From: Flavobacteriaceae bacterium PS02337
Lineage (GTDB): Bacteria; Bacteroidota; Bacteroidia; Flavobacteriales; Flavobacteriaceae
NCBI GenBank assembly: GCA_029959285.1
Contig: JASCOE010000008.1
Location: forward strand, 124,001-188,000
Direction: 5' to 3'
DNA: 64,000 nt
The notes under the pieces are model-generated. The model saw nothing but the letters and a program-made list of their open reading frames with translations. It was not told the DNA's origin and ran no database searches. Positions 18,119-26,604 of this stretch are shown here, piece after piece (within the stretch, counting starts at the first letter, position 1; every line of letters starts with the position of its first letter). The position numbers were made by a program, and so were the translations under genes.

Positions 18119-18158
18119 GGAGCTGTCGAAACATACTAATGTTTTGGCAGCTTTTTTA
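18119..18158 (+). terminator. Porin terminator
   Basis: Stem GCTGTCGAAACA / TGTTTTGGCAGC with G-T pairs, six-base loop and TTTTTTA tail. A tract of some 16 T residues directly precedes it, a likely length-variable run. Confidence 0.8.
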
Positions 18159-18302
18159 TTTTAATTGTTAGTTTAATTGTTAATTGTTAGTTGTTAGTTG
18201 TCAGGATTTTACGGACTGTAAAATAACGAGTTGTATTTTATGTATATTTTGAAAATCTATTTGGATGTGTTTTTTTATTTTCTGTTTAAATATCCATCTG
18301 TA

Positions 18303-18325
18303 GAGGCGCACCGCAGTGCGTCTCC
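18303..18325. repeat. REP-like GC-rich hairpin (GAGGCGCACCGCAGTGCGTCTC)
   Basis: Short stem of GAGGCGCAC pairing with GTGCGTCTC around CGCA. It stands out in the AT-rich surroundings. I recall very similar 'GTAGAGACGCACCGCAGTGCGTCTC' elements dispersed between genes of other flavobacteria. Confidence 0.5.
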
Positions 18326-18405
18326 TTTAAAACAAGAGTAAATAAGAGGTTCATTATAATATATCCTTAATATATAGAAAACAGGATAGAATAAGAATTG
18401 ATAAA

Positions 18406-18442
18406 AAAAAACGCATTTCTAGTTTTTTAGAAATGCGTTTTT
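18406..18442. terminator. Bidirectional terminator between porin and amidase genes
   Basis: Perfect 15-bp stem AAAAACGCATTTCTA / TAGAAATGCGTTTTT with a six-base loop; A and T runs on either side let it serve both strands. Confidence 0.8.
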
Positions 18443-18463
18443 ATATTTTGAATTGATTGCTAT

Positions 18464-19369
18464 TTATTGAACTTGTTTTTTGTAAATCGAATAAATGGTA
18501 TCAATTGTTTTTCTGTCTAAAGTTGAGGTTGCATCGGTTTGAATATAATGCAATTTAAAAGCTTGAATAGCAGCGGTTAAATTTTTAGTATTATAACCAA
18601 TAATTCTAAGTGCGGGCTCAATTTTAAAATCAAAAGGAGCAGGCTCTAAAACTTCATCGGGCCAAATTCCAAATCCTTTTTCGGCTAGTATTTTCCAAGG
18701 AAATAATGCGCTTGGATCTTGTTTTCTTCCTGGGGCAATATCTGCGTGACCCAAAAAGTTTTGAGTTGGAATGTTGTAATCCTTTTTCAATTTAGTCAGT
18801 AAAGCAAGTAAACTGTTTATTTGCGCTTCTGTAAAAGGTTTGAATCCGTTATTATCTAACTCAATTCCAATAGAACAAGAGTTTAAATCGGTTGTTTTTC
18901 CCCAAGTAGAATTTCCTGCATGCCAGGCTCTCAAATAATCATTCAGCATTTGAACTACTTTTCCATTCTCAGAAATTACATAATGAGCACTTACTTGTGT
19001 TTTTGTTTTGGTAAAAGTATTAATAGTCTGCTGAAGAGAATCTTGAGCAGTGTGATGTATAATTACAAAACTTGGTTTTCGCAAGTTGAAATTTACTGTA
19101 CCAACCCATTCTGTATTAACTCCGTTTACTAAATAAGTAGATCCAGTTTTAGACAAAGTATCTTTTATAATGCCTAATTGTTGAGCATAAGAAGTATCAA
19201 TGGCAAGAGGGCTAACAGCCGGAATTGGCTGTGCTTCTTTACTAGTAATTTGGTTTTCTAAAGTTTTTAACTGTTGGTTATACGCTTTTTCCGTATTCTT
19301 ATACGGATTTGTAGAGCAAGAACTGATTATAATTGCTAAAATCAGATAACAAAAAAGCTTTTTTGTCAT
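18464..19369 (-). CDS. N-acetylmuramoyl-L-alanine amidase (amidase_2) lipoprotein
   Basis: 301 residues with lipoprotein signal LAIIISSCSTNP. The zinc-amidase fold (AmpD/PGRP type) is seen as FVIIHHTAQDS (first metal histidine), SAHYVISENGKVVQML, AWHAGNSTWG, SIGIELDNNG, and FLGHADIAPGRKQDPSALFPW (second histidine and the metal Asp). The last 60 residues form a helical tail of AmiD type (peptidoglycan-binding-like). It cuts the bond between MurNAc and the stem peptide, probably in the periplasm from the outer membrane, for wall recycling. The length and tail resemble AmiD of E. coli. Confidence 0.9.
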   Translation of the reverse strand: MTKKLFCYLILAIIISSCSTNPYKNTEKAYNQQLKTLENQITSKEAQPIPAVSPLAIDTSYAQQLGIIKDTLSKTGSTYLVNGVNTEWVGTVNFNLRKPSFVIIHHTAQDSLQQTINTFTKTKTQVSAHYVISENGKVVQMLNDYLRAWHAGNSTWGKTTDLNSCSIGIELDNNGFKPFTEAQINSLLALLTKLKKDYNIPTQNFLGHADIAPGRKQDPSALFPWKILAEKGFGIWPDEVLEPAPFDFKIEPALRIIGYNTKNLTAAIQAFKLHYIQTDATSTLDRKTIDTIYSIYKKQVQ

Positions 19370-19394
19370 AATTCGTTGTTTTATATTAGAACGA

Positions 19395-19952
19395 TTATTC
19401 TGAGATTTTCGTATCTGTATTTTCTTTTACTTCTTCTTTTGAATCTTTCGAATCCTTATCTTTTTTCTTTTTTGATTTCGTTTTTTTAACTTCTTTCAAA
19501 GTATCCATAAAAGTTTTATACTTTTCAACTTGATCTGGATTTAAAAAAGAGGTAATTTTTTTATCAGTACTTTCTCTTAAAGCTTTAATTTGTTCAATTT
19601 TTTGATCTTGGCTACTGCTTTCGTTTTTTAATAAAATACCTTGTTCTCTAATGCTGTCTGCTAAAACATTCGAAATCGCAATTGCCTGAAGTTCGTCAAG
19701 ATTTACCTGTGGTTTCATTTGTTCAACAATCATTCCAGCAGTTTCTTCAGGAGGAGTTTCTTTAGGTTTGCTTTGTGAACCTTGTTGTTGTCCGCCCATC
19801 ATACCTCTGTTCATTCCCATTCCGCCACCTCTTCCGTAGCCACTATTATAACCATTGCCATAGCCGTTATTATATCCGCCGCCATATTGTGCAGAAATAG
19901 TGAAACTCACTAAGCTAAAAACCAAAATAAATAAAGTTTGAAAAGGTTTCAT
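19395..19952 (-). CDS. Secreted Gly/Tyr-rich protein with helical C-terminus, function unknown
   Basis: I place the start at the ATG complemented at 19950-19952, giving 185 residues, because MKPFQTLFILVFSLVSFTISAQ is a normal Sec signal; an upstream in-frame ATG adds nine residues. After the signal comes a low-complexity stretch of GYN/GYG/GMG repeats (about residues 23-60). A helical region follows with LNPDQVEKYKTFMDTL, reminiscent of the LTxxQ-type motif of Spy/CpxP-like proteins. The tail is lysine/glutamate-rich (KKTKSKKKKDKDSKDSKEE). It lies 42 bases after rimO, perhaps in one transcript. The Spy-like resemblance is weak and only suggestive. Confidence 0.7.
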   Translation of the reverse strand: MKPFQTLFILVFSLVSFTISAQYGGGYNNGYGNGYNSGYGRGGGMGMNRGMMGGQQQGSQSKPKETPPEETAGMIVEQMKPQVNLDELQAIAISNVLADSIREQGILLKNESSSQDQKIEQIKALRESTDKKITSFLNPDQVEKYKTFMDTLKEVKKTKSKKKKDKDSKDSKEEVKENTDTKISE

Positions 19953-19994
19953 AAAAGTATTTTTATCTGTGATTAACAATTGTTCAGCGTAAAT

Positions 19995-21308
19995 TTAAGC
20001 AGGTTCTCCGTATAAATCAAATTCTGTTGCTTCAATTATTTTGATATTAACAAATTCTCCTGTTTTTACATAATGTTTAGAAGCATCGATTAGAACTTCG
20101 TTGTCAACATCTGGACTATCAAACTCTGTTCTTCCAACAAAATGTGCGCCTTCTTTTCTATCAATAATACATTTGAAAGTTTTGCCAACTTTTTCCTGAT
20201 TTAAATCCCATGAAATTTGAGATTGTAATTCCATAATTTCATTCGCTCTTGCTTGTTTTACATCGTCTGGAACATTGTCTTCTAGTAAATAAGCATGCGT
20301 ATTTTCTTCATGAGAATAAGCAAAACAACCCATTCTGTCAAATTTCATTTCCTGAACAAAATCTTTCAAAATTTCAAAATCTTCTTGAGTTTCTCCCGGA
20401 TAACCAACAATTAAAGTCGTTCTAATTGCCATTCCTGGAACAGCTGCGCGGAAATCTTTTAATAACTGAGTAGTTTTAGCTTGAGTAGTTCCACGACGCA
20501 TTGATTTCAAAATTGAATCTGAAATGTGCTGTAATGGAATATCAATATAATTACAGATTTTCGGTTCGCGTTTCATTAATTCTAAAACATCCATCGGGAA
20601 ACCAGTAGGATAAGCATAATGAAGACGAATCCATTCGATACCTTCAACCGCAGCCAAGGCTTCTAATAATTCTGCAAGATTCCTTTTTTTGTAAAGATCT
20701 AAACCGTAGTAAGTTAAATCTTGAGCAATTAAGATCAATTCTTTTACGCCATTTTTAGCTAAACCTTGCGCTTCTTTAACCAATTTTTCAATTGGCTGAG
20801 AAACGTGAGAACCTCTCATTAAAGGAATCGCACAAAAACTGCAAGGTCTGTCACAGCCTTCAGCAATTTTTAAATAAGCATAATTTTTTGGAGTTGTTGT
20901 TAAACGCTCTCCAAGTAATTCGTGTTTATAATCAGCTCCTAAAGCTTTTAATAATTGAGGTAATTCTGTAGTTCCAAAATATTGATCTACATTCGGAATT
21001 TCTTTTTCTAAATCTGGCCTGTAACGCTCAGATAAACATCCTGTTACGAAAACTTTATCAACAAGTCCTCTGTCTTTTTTATCGGCATATTCCAAAATCA
21101 TATTTACTGATTCTGCTTTTGCATTATCAATAAAACCACAAGTGTTGATTACAATAATGTTTCCTTCTTTTTCTGCAGGAGCTTCGTGTTCAACTTCTTT
21201 TCCATTTGCACGTAGCTGTCCCATAAGGACTTCACTATCATAAACATTTTTTGAACACCCAAGAGTGATTACGTTAATTTTGTTCTTTTTTAAAGACTTG
21301 GTTCTCAT
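19995..21308 (-). CDS. rimO: Ribosomal protein S12 methylthiotransferase RimO
   Basis: 437-residue radical-SAM enzyme that adds a methylthio group to the conserved Asp of ribosomal protein S12. The MTTase domain has INVITLGCSKNVYDSE, NTCGFIDNAKAES and VTGCLSERY, whose cysteines bind one iron-sulfur cluster. The radical-SAM motif is EGCDRPCSFCAIPLMRG. A TRAM domain occupies the last 60 residues. NVYDSEVLMGQL and CAIPLMRG favour RimO over MiaB. A leftward -7 element is at 21328-21335. Confidence 0.95.
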   Translation of the reverse strand: MRTKSLKKNKINVITLGCSKNVYDSEVLMGQLRANGKEVEHEAPAEKEGNIIVINTCGFIDNAKAESVNMILEYADKKDRGLVDKVFVTGCLSERYRPDLEKEIPNVDQYFGTTELPQLLKALGADYKHELLGERLTTTPKNYAYLKIAEGCDRPCSFCAIPLMRGSHVSQPIEKLVKEAQGLAKNGVKELILIAQDLTYYGLDLYKKRNLAELLEALAAVEGIEWIRLHYAYPTGFPMDVLELMKREPKICNYIDIPLQHISDSILKSMRRGTTQAKTTQLLKDFRAAVPGMAIRTTLIVGYPGETQEDFEILKDFVQEMKFDRMGCFAYSHEENTHAYLLEDNVPDDVKQARANEIMELQSQISWDLNQEKVGKTFKCIIDRKEGAHFVGRTEFDSPDVDNEVLIDASKHYVKTGEFVNIKIIEATEFDLYGEPA

Positions 21309-21327
21309 ACTTTTATAAATTGGAGTG

Positions 21328-21335
21328 CAAAATTA
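21328..21335 (-). promoter_or_regulatory. Candidate -7 element for rimO
   Basis: TAATTTTG on the minus strand, 20 bases before the start codon, fits TAnnTTTG; no -33 TTG at good distance was seen. Confidence 0.4.
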
Positions 21336-21482
21336 CACTTTTTTTATTCAAACAGCACTAGTTTCAATCGCTTTTACATGTTTTTTATGAAGTTAATACG
21401 TTGAAAAAGCTTTAATAAGGATTAAAAAAAATCCGCCAAGTAAAAACCTGACGGAAATTCTCATTAATCTATTTAGATTTAA

Positions 21483-22985
21483 TTACAATTCGAATAATAA
21501 TGTAAGAGTTACATTGTTTAGTTTAGAGTTGATATTTGCTCCATCTGTAAAACCTGTTCCAAAAAATCCTTGATTCGATTTTCTGTGCGCATAAGAATAA
21601 GCTAAATCTAATTTTGTTCCGCCAAAATTATAACCTAAACCACCTGAGAAACTATTAAGATCTCCAATAGTTCTTCTGTTTTCGTATGGGCTTCCTTCAA
21701 ATCGGTATCCACCTCTTAAACTCAATTGGTTAATTTTGTATTCTGCACCAATTCTAAGTTCGTCATTTCTTTTTAAATCGTTGCTTATGTCTGAGTTAAC
21801 TCCTCTAAATCCAGCATCATTTGTTGGTTTAAATTTGCTGTTTCCGTAGTTTTTTGTAGAATAGTCAATGCTAATTAAACCTGATTTTCCAAAAACATAA
21901 GCTGCACTAAGAGTCCATTTGTCTGGAGTTTGTAAAGTATAAGATTCGTATACGTTTACAACATTAGGATTAACTCGGTTGTCGAATGAATCACCTGCGC
22001 TAGTTTCTGTTGTTGTAAATAAACTTTGAGTGACTTCATCATATAATTCGTACCATGTATTAGATTCGTAAGCTAAACCTAATCTAAGAGATTTTGTTAC
22101 TTTTCCGATTGCACCAAGTTGGAAAGAGAATCCATTTCCGTAAGTATAAAGCTCGTTATTGAAACGTAAATTAGAAATTGTTTCGTTCGGTACTAGCGGA
22201 TTGTTGTTAGATTCGTAAAAACTTGAAGTTCTTCTGTAGTCAGTTACATGAACATTTAGATTTGCTCCAATAAATATTCGGTCTTTATATGAAGTTGAAA
22301 TATTAAAGCTTGCTTTACTATTATATCCGCTCGTGTATATTTCATTTTCTTGATAATAATTTCCTCCTGCAGGCACATTTGAAGTGTATTGTGTATTGTT
22401 GTCGTTGTTTGCAACAGGATTTATTACAAAGCCGTCATAACCAAAAAAAGCTTGCTGTTCTCTGTATGTTAGATCTTCAAAAGCAATTTTAGAAATGTCT
22501 CCTAGCGGAATTCCATTCGCGTAAGCTAAAAAATAGCCATCTATAGAATTGGTTGGGTTTGTTCCTGCTGAAAAAACACTGTTTTTAAAATTATTTGTGT
22601 TTTCGTATGTTGCTCCAATTGCAATTTTATTCCATCCATTGTTTGGGTTTCTGTCTTTAAAAACAAAAACACCTCCAGCTTGGTTTAGAATAAAAGAATT
22701 TTCTTTATCAGAAGTTGCTGTTCCGAAGTAATTAGAATTATTTTTTACATTCTGATTGCTAAATGAAACTCCAACTTGATTGGTATTAAAAATTGCAGAA
22801 CCAGCAGGATTTACACTTAAAGCAGATAAATCTCCACCCACAGCACCAAATGCACCGCTCATGGCTCTAAATCTTGCTGTACCAGTTAAATTATCTTGAG
22901 AATATCGCAATGCGTCTGAAACTTCCTGAGAGTATGACGCGCTGACAGTTAGTCCTGTTATGAAAAGGAATAATATTTTTTTCAT
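21483..22985 (-). CDS. Outer-membrane transport protein, OMPP1/FadL/TodX-like
   Basis: 500 residues with signal peptide MKKILFLFITGLTVSASYSQ. The N-terminus of the mature protein, ALRYSQDNLTGTARFRAMSGAFGAVGGDLSALSVNPAGSA, is the typical hatch-like start of FadL-family proteins in Bacteroidota (often called hemin receptor). The rest alternates as a beta-barrel and ends in TLLFEL. Likely imports hydrophobic compounds, but this family branch is not functionally proven. It follows the Gly/Tyr-rich lipoprotein gene by 37 bases and may share its transcript. Confidence 0.85.
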   Translation of the reverse strand: MKKILFLFITGLTVSASYSQEVSDALRYSQDNLTGTARFRAMSGAFGAVGGDLSALSVNPAGSAIFNTNQVGVSFSNQNVKNNSNYFGTATSDKENSFILNQAGGVFVFKDRNPNNGWNKIAIGATYENTNNFKNSVFSAGTNPTNSIDGYFLAYANGIPLGDISKIAFEDLTYREQQAFFGYDGFVINPVANNDNNTQYTSNVPAGGNYYQENEIYTSGYNSKASFNISTSYKDRIFIGANLNVHVTDYRRTSSFYESNNNPLVPNETISNLRFNNELYTYGNGFSFQLGAIGKVTKSLRLGLAYESNTWYELYDEVTQSLFTTTETSAGDSFDNRVNPNVVNVYESYTLQTPDKWTLSAAYVFGKSGLISIDYSTKNYGNSKFKPTNDAGFRGVNSDISNDLKRNDELRIGAEYKINQLSLRGGYRFEGSPYENRRTIGDLNSFSGGLGYNFGGTKLDLAYSYAHRKSNQGFFGTGFTDGANINSKLNNVTLTLLFEL

Positions 22986-23022
22986 TAGAATAAATTTTAG
23001 TTTGAATTAAGTTGAAGGAAAA

Positions 23023-24057
23023 TTATCTTCTTCCTCCGCCTCCGCCACCAGATCTCATGCTTCCGCCACCGCCACCGCCGCCAGATGATCTCATGCTTCC
23101 TCCGCCACTATTGTTCATTGAACGAGATGGGCTAGGAGTGTAGCTTCTTGACGGACTGCTGTTGTTGCTAGGAGTATAACTTCTATTTGTTGTAGTATTG
23201 CTACTGTTGTTGTTATACGATCTTCTGTTGCTGTAAGTATTATAATCTGAACCGCTTGAAGTTGATCTTCTGTTTGTAAACGTAGGACTTGAGCTTCTGT
23301 TCATAGTAGAATTTCTTCTGAAATCAGTATATCCGTTGCTAGATCTATTTGTTGTGTAATTTCTGTTTGTGGTATAATTTCCTCTGCTTGTTGTGTAGCC
23401 GCTTCGGTTAGAATTAAAGTTTCTGTTTGAAGCATAAGCTCTGTTCGAAGTGTAGCCTCCTCTGCTATATCCGTAATCTCTACCTCCGTAATATGCTGCA
23501 GAACCTCTTCTTCCGTAAGAATAGTTGTAGTTGTTGTAGTAGCCGTAGTAACCGCCACCCCAATGTCCTGGGTATCCCCATCCTGGACCCCAATAACCTG
23601 GATAACCCCAAGCGTATCCTGGGTAACCCCAGCCTCCGCCCCAATATCCTCCGTAACCATAACCCCATCCGTAGTAAGGGTATCCCATCCCGAAACCTAA
23701 TGACCAAGTTGGATTAGAATAAACATTTACAGAAACTTCAGAATTGCTGCTTCCCCATGCAGGATAGCCTACAGATGCAGTTTGCGTACTGTCGTTTTCT
23801 GCGTAGTTGGTGTAATTGTCAACATCTGTAAATATTTCAGTTGGCTGATTGTCGTCTTGCAAAGATCTAAAATAGTCTTTGTATTGATTGTTCGTGCTGG
23901 TTGTTTGCACATAGCTGTTTGATGAATTGCCATAAACTCCGTCATTGTCGTGATATGAAGAGTTTTGGTAAGAACCACACGATGCAAGTAGTAAACTCAA
24001 TAATCCAATTATGTAAAAATGATTAGAGTTTTGGCGAATAGAAATGTTAGTTTTCAT
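23023..24057 (-). CDS. Low-complexity lipoprotein rich in Gly/Tyr/Trp then Asn/Ser/Arg
   Basis: 344 residues. The lipoprotein signal ends in LLSLLLASCGSY. Residues about 20-110 are polar (YFRSLQDDNQPTEIFTD), followed by a striking aromatic-glycine block of WGYPGY-type repeats (about 120-180), then an Asn/Ser/Thr/Arg-rich block with YTTNRNYTTNR repeats, and a tail of glycine runs with SMRSS/SMRSG and final GGGGGGRR. No enzymatic motif is visible. Surface-exposed adhesive or prion-like behaviour can be imagined but not shown. The repeated codons leave long open frames on the other strand and frame; these are artefacts. Divergent from proS with nearly abutting -7 elements. Confidence 0.85.
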   Translation of the reverse strand: MKTNISIRQNSNHFYIIGLLSLLLASCGSYQNSSYHDNDGVYGNSSNSYVQTTSTNNQYKDYFRSLQDDNQPTEIFTDVDNYTNYAENDSTQTASVGYPAWGSSNSEVSVNVYSNPTWSLGFGMGYPYYGWGYGYGGYWGGGWGYPGYAWGYPGYWGPGWGYPGHWGGGYYGYYNNYNYSYGRRGSAAYYGGRDYGYSRGGYTSNRAYASNRNFNSNRSGYTTSRGNYTTNRNYTTNRSSNGYTDFRRNSTMNRSSSPTFTNRRSTSSGSDYNTYSNRRSYNNNSSNTTTNRSYTPSNNSSPSRSYTPSPSRSMNNSGGGSMRSSGGGGGGGSMRSGGGGGGRR

Positions 24058-24074
24058 ATCTGTGGTGTTTTTTA

Positions 24075-24105
24075 TTGTTGCACATTACAAAAATAGTTAG
24101 TTTTG
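24075..24105 (+). promoter_or_regulatory. Candidate proS promoter
   Basis: TAGTTTTG at 24098-24105 preceded by TTG at 24078-24080 (17-base spacer) or at 24075-24077. The transcript would start about 50 bases before the chosen proS ATG. Confidence 0.5.
24088..24095 (-). promoter_or_regulatory. Candidate -7 element of the Gly/Tyr-rich lipoprotein gene
   Basis: TATTTTTG on the minus strand. It lies between the -33 and -7 elements of the rightward proS promoter, so the two promoters should compete. Confidence 0.45.
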
Positions 24106-24159
24106 TCAAACTATTTAGTTAAAATTATAGAAAACAAAATTTGTGCCAAACTATATAAT

Positions 24160-25638
24160 ATGAGTAAGAACCTTACTACAAGATCAGAAGATTATTCGAA
24201 ATGGTATAACGAGCTGGTTGTAAAAGCAGATTTAGCTGAGAATTCAGGAGTTAGAGGATGTATGGTAATTAAACCATACGGTTATGCTATTTGGGAAAAA
24301 ATGCAAGCAGAATTAGATCGCATGTTCAAAGAAACTGGACATCAAAATGCCTATTTCCCATTATTCGTGCCTAAGAGCATGTTTGAAGCTGAAGAAACAA
24401 ATGCAGAGGGATTTGCAAAAGAATGTGCTGTTGTAACACATTATAGGTTGAAAAATGATCCTGAGAAACCAGGAAAATTGATGGTTGATCCAAATGCAAA
24501 ATTGGAAGAAGAACTTATTGTTCGTCCGACAAGTGAAGCAATTATTTGGTCTACATATAAAGGATGGGTGCAATCTTACAGAGATTTACCTTTATTGATT
24601 AATCAATGGGCGAATGTTGTGCGTTGGGAAATGCGTACTCGTTTGTTTTTAAGAACTGCTGAATTTTTGTGGCAAGAAGGGCACACAGCTCACGCAACAA
24701 AAGCAGAGGCTATTGAGGAATCTGAGAAAATGATGAATGTTTATGCAGATTTTGCTGAAAACTTCATGGCAATCCCTGTTGTAAAAGGAATTAAAACAGA
24801 AACAGAGCGTTTTGCAGGTGCAGATGAAACTTATTGTATTGAAGCATTAATGCAAGATGGAAAAGCATTGCAAGCTGGAACTTCTCACTTTTTGGGACAG
24901 AACTTTGCAAAAGCTTTTGATGTTAAATTTGCAAACGCAGAAGGAAAACAAGAACACGTTTGGGGAACTTCTTGGGGAGTTTCTACTCGTTTGATGGGTG
25001 CATTGATTATGACGCATTCAGACGATCAAGGATTGGTTCTTCCTCCAAATTTAGCTCCGATACAAGTTGTAATTGTTCCAATTCATAAAACAGATGAGCA
25101 ATTAGCAGAAATTACAGCGGCGGTTAATGAATTGACAGCAAAATTAAGAAAGTTGAAAATTTCGGTGAAGTATGATGATAGAACAACGCAAAAACCAGGA
25201 TTTAAATTTGCGGAGTGGGAATTAAAAGGGGTTCCTGTTCGAATTGCTGTTGGTCCAAAAGATCTCGAAAATGGAACTTTTGAAGTTGCAAGACGTGATA
25301 ATTTGTCAAAAGAGGTTGTTGCTTCAGAAAAAATTGTTGATTACGTAAATGATTTATTAGAACAAATTCAAACTGATTTATTTGATAAGGCATTAAACTA
25401 TAGAAATACACATATTACGGAAGTAAATAATTTTGAGGAGTTTAAAGAAGTTTTAGAAGGAAAAGGAGGTTTTATTTCTGCTCATTGGGATGGTACTGCA
25501 GCGACCGAAGAGAAGATAAAAGATTTGACAAAAGCAACGATTAGATGCATTCCTTTGGATGCTGTTGAAGAGGCGGGAACCTGTGTGTTTACTGGTGCTC
25601 CTTCTTCTAAAAGAGCACTTTTTGCTAAGGCATATTAA
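24160..25638 (+). CDS. proS: Prolyl-tRNA synthetase (short, archaeal/eukaryotic-type)
   Basis: 492 residues from the ATG at 24160 ([18 protein letters not shown]). An in-frame TTG at 24103 is rejected because it overlaps the -7 element. Class II motifs: [14 protein letters not shown] (motif 1 region), [10 protein letters not shown] and [25 protein letters not shown] (motif 2), [17 protein letters not shown] (motif 3). The anticodon-binding domain begins near PIQVVIVPI, and a ProRS-type C-terminal zinc-like domain ends in the aromatic KAY. The lack of an inserted editing domain and the length mark the short type that charges tRNA-Pro. It is followed by a tRNA-Glu cluster. Confidence 0.96.
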   Translation: MSKNLTTRSEDYSKWYNELVVKADLAENSGVRGCMVIKPYGYAIWEKMQAELDRMFKETGHQNAYFPLFVPKSMFEAEETNAEGFAKECAVVTHYRLKNDPEKPGKLMVDPNAKLEEELIVRPTSEAIIWSTYKGWVQSYRDLPLLINQWANVVRWEMRTRLFLRTAEFLWQEGHTAHATKAEAIEESEKMMNVYADFAENFMAIPVVKGIKTETERFAGADETYCIEALMQDGKALQAGTSHFLGQNFAKAFDVKFANAEGKQEHVWGTSWGVSTRLMGALIMTHSDDQGLVLPPNLAPIQVVIVPIHKTDEQLAEITAAVNELTAKLRKLKISVKYDDRTTQKPGFKFAEWELKGVPVRIAVGPKDLENGTFEVARRDNLSKEVVASEKIVDYVNDLLEQIQTDLFDKALNYRNTHITEVNNFEEFKEVLEGKGGFISAHWDGTAATEEKIKDLTKATIRCIPLDAVEEAGTCVFTGAPSSKRALFAKAY

Positions 25639-25666
25639 AAAAAAATAAAAAATTTTGCATCAGCTA

Positions 25667-25696
25667 TTGTGCAACTAAAAAATAGATGTATCTTTG
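25667..25696 (+). promoter_or_regulatory. Promoter of the tRNA-Glu cluster
   Basis: TTG at 25667-25669 and TATCTTTG at 25689-25696, 19-base spacer, 22 bases before the first tRNA: a near-ideal Bacteroidota promoter. Confidence 0.7.
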
Positions 25697-25718
25697 CATC
25701 CGCATTAGAGAAATACAT

Positions 25719-25790
25719 GGTCCGTTCGTCTATCGGTTAGGACGCCAGGTTTTCATCCTGGTAAGGGGGGTTCGATTCCCCCACGGACTA
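25719..25790 (+). tRNA. tRNA-Glu (TTC), copy 1
   Basis: 72-base cloverleaf. The anticodon stem CCAGG/CCTGG encloses the loop TTTTCAT, giving anticodon TTC. The T-arm GGGGG TTCGATT CCCCC and the acceptor stem GGTCCGT/ACGGACT are intact (G1-U72 wobble). CCA is not encoded, so the CCA-adding enzyme at 61196-62617 is needed. Confidence 0.97.
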
Positions 25791-25833
25791 CTTTTTTTTC
25801 TGCAAATTTTTAAGTTATTTAACTTGATGTAAT

Positions 25834-25905
25834 GGTCCGTTCGTCTATCGGTTAGGACGCCAGGTTTTCATCCTGGTAAGGGGGGTTCGATTCCCCCACG
25901 GACTA
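25834..25905 (+). tRNA. tRNA-Glu (TTC), copy 2
   Basis: Identical in all 72 bases to the copy at 25719-25790, separated by 43 bases. A recent tandem duplication or gene conversion is implied. Confidence 0.97.
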
Positions 25906-25947
25906 CAATTTCAATTTTATATAAATTGAAGAAAACTTAGAAGAAAC

Positions 25948-26019
25948 GGTCTGTTCGTCTAGGGGTTAGGACTCCAGGCTTTCGTCCTGGTAACAGGGGT
26001 TCGATTCCCTTACAGACTA
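25948..26019 (+). tRNA. tRNA-Glu (TTC), divergent copy 3
   Basis: Loop CTTTCGT between CCAGG and CCTGG gives anticodon TTC again. Acceptor GGTCTGT/ACAGACT keeps pairing through compensating changes relative to copies 1 and 2, and the D-loop reads CTAGGGGTTAGGACT. The T-stem AGGGG/CCCTT uses G-T pairs. It looks functional but clearly different from its neighbours. Confidence 0.93.
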
Positions 26020-26174
26020 CAAAAATTAGTTGTGAATAAGTTTTGTGAAATAAAAATTGGTGTCTCGGTTTTTATTTTATTAGTTAAAACCAAAGTGATT
26101 GTTTTGCAATTGTGGGAGGTTTTTCTTTTTTAACTGATATTTATAATTATTATTACATCTAAAATTAAAAGAAA

Positions 26175-26426
26175 ATGGCAAATCATAAGTCAGCATTAAA
26201 AAGAATCAGAAGTAACGAGAAAAGAAGAGTTCTTAACAGATACCAACACAAAACTACTCGTAATGCTATTAAAGCATTAAGATTAGCTACTGATAAATCT
26301 GATGCAGCTGCAAAATTATCAACTGTAATTTCTATGATTGATAAATTAGCTAAAAAGAACATCATTCATGATAATAAAGCTTCTAACTTGAAGTCTAAAT
26401 TAACTAAACACGTTGCTAAATTGTAA
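26175..26426 (+). CDS. rpsT: 30S ribosomal protein S20
   Basis: 83 residues, lysine/arginine-rich and all helical as expected: MANHKSALKRIRSNEKRR at the start and DKLAKKNIIHDNKASNLKSKL near the end are S20 hallmarks. It binds 16S rRNA early in small-subunit assembly. It stands between the tRNA-Glu cluster and a strong terminator. Confidence 0.98.
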   Translation: MANHKSALKRIRSNEKRRVLNRYQHKTTRNAIKALRLATDKSDAAAKLSTVISMIDKLAKKNIIHDNKASNLKSKLTKHVAKL

Positions 26427-26450
26427 TTAATTGCATTTTACTAATAATAT

Positions 26451-26478
26451 AAAAGTCCTCTTTAGAGGACTTTTTTTT
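26451..26478 (+). terminator. rpsT terminator
   Basis: Perfect stem AAAAGTCCTC / GAGGACTTTT with TTTA loop and a run of eight T. Confidence 0.92.
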
Positions 26479-26502
26479 GTTTTAGATCTAAGCTTGATTA
26501 AA

Positions 26503-26561
26503 AAAAAATAAATTCCAAATCCTAATTTTGTTTAAATGTTAGGATTTGGAATTTATTTTTA
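26503..26561. terminator. Long bidirectional hairpin between rpsT and the response-regulator gene
   Basis: Arms AAATTCCAAATCCTAA at 26510-26525 and TTAGGATTTGGAATTT at 26539-26554 pair perfectly and extend outward through A/T tracts to about 22 pairs. Likely ends the leftward kinase/regulator transcript. Confidence 0.75.
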
Positions 26562-26604
26562 AGGTTGAATTTAGTTCTGAATTTGGATTTAATGAATTTT
26601 TCTT

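Larger units (their letters stand above)
18088..18463. other. 376-bp convergent intergenic region with terminators and a REP-like hairpin
   Basis: Between convergent porin and amidase genes. Holds the porin terminator (18119-18158), a long T tract at about 18103-18118, repeated TTAATTGTTAGTT units near 18160-18200, a GC-rich hairpin at 18303-18325 and a bidirectional terminator at 18406-18442. No gene seen. Confidence 0.7.

Noticed and set aside
21433-21460. Terminator between the FadL-like gene and rimO (TCCGCCAAG ... CCTGACGGA)
   Set aside because: The stem has two mismatches in nine pairs and no good T run, so support is too weak.
23301-23717. Several long antisense and alternate-frame open frames inside the Gly/Tyr-rich lipoprotein gene
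   Set aside because: They arise from repetitive codons (GGN, TAY, TGG) of the real gene and share no features with known proteins.
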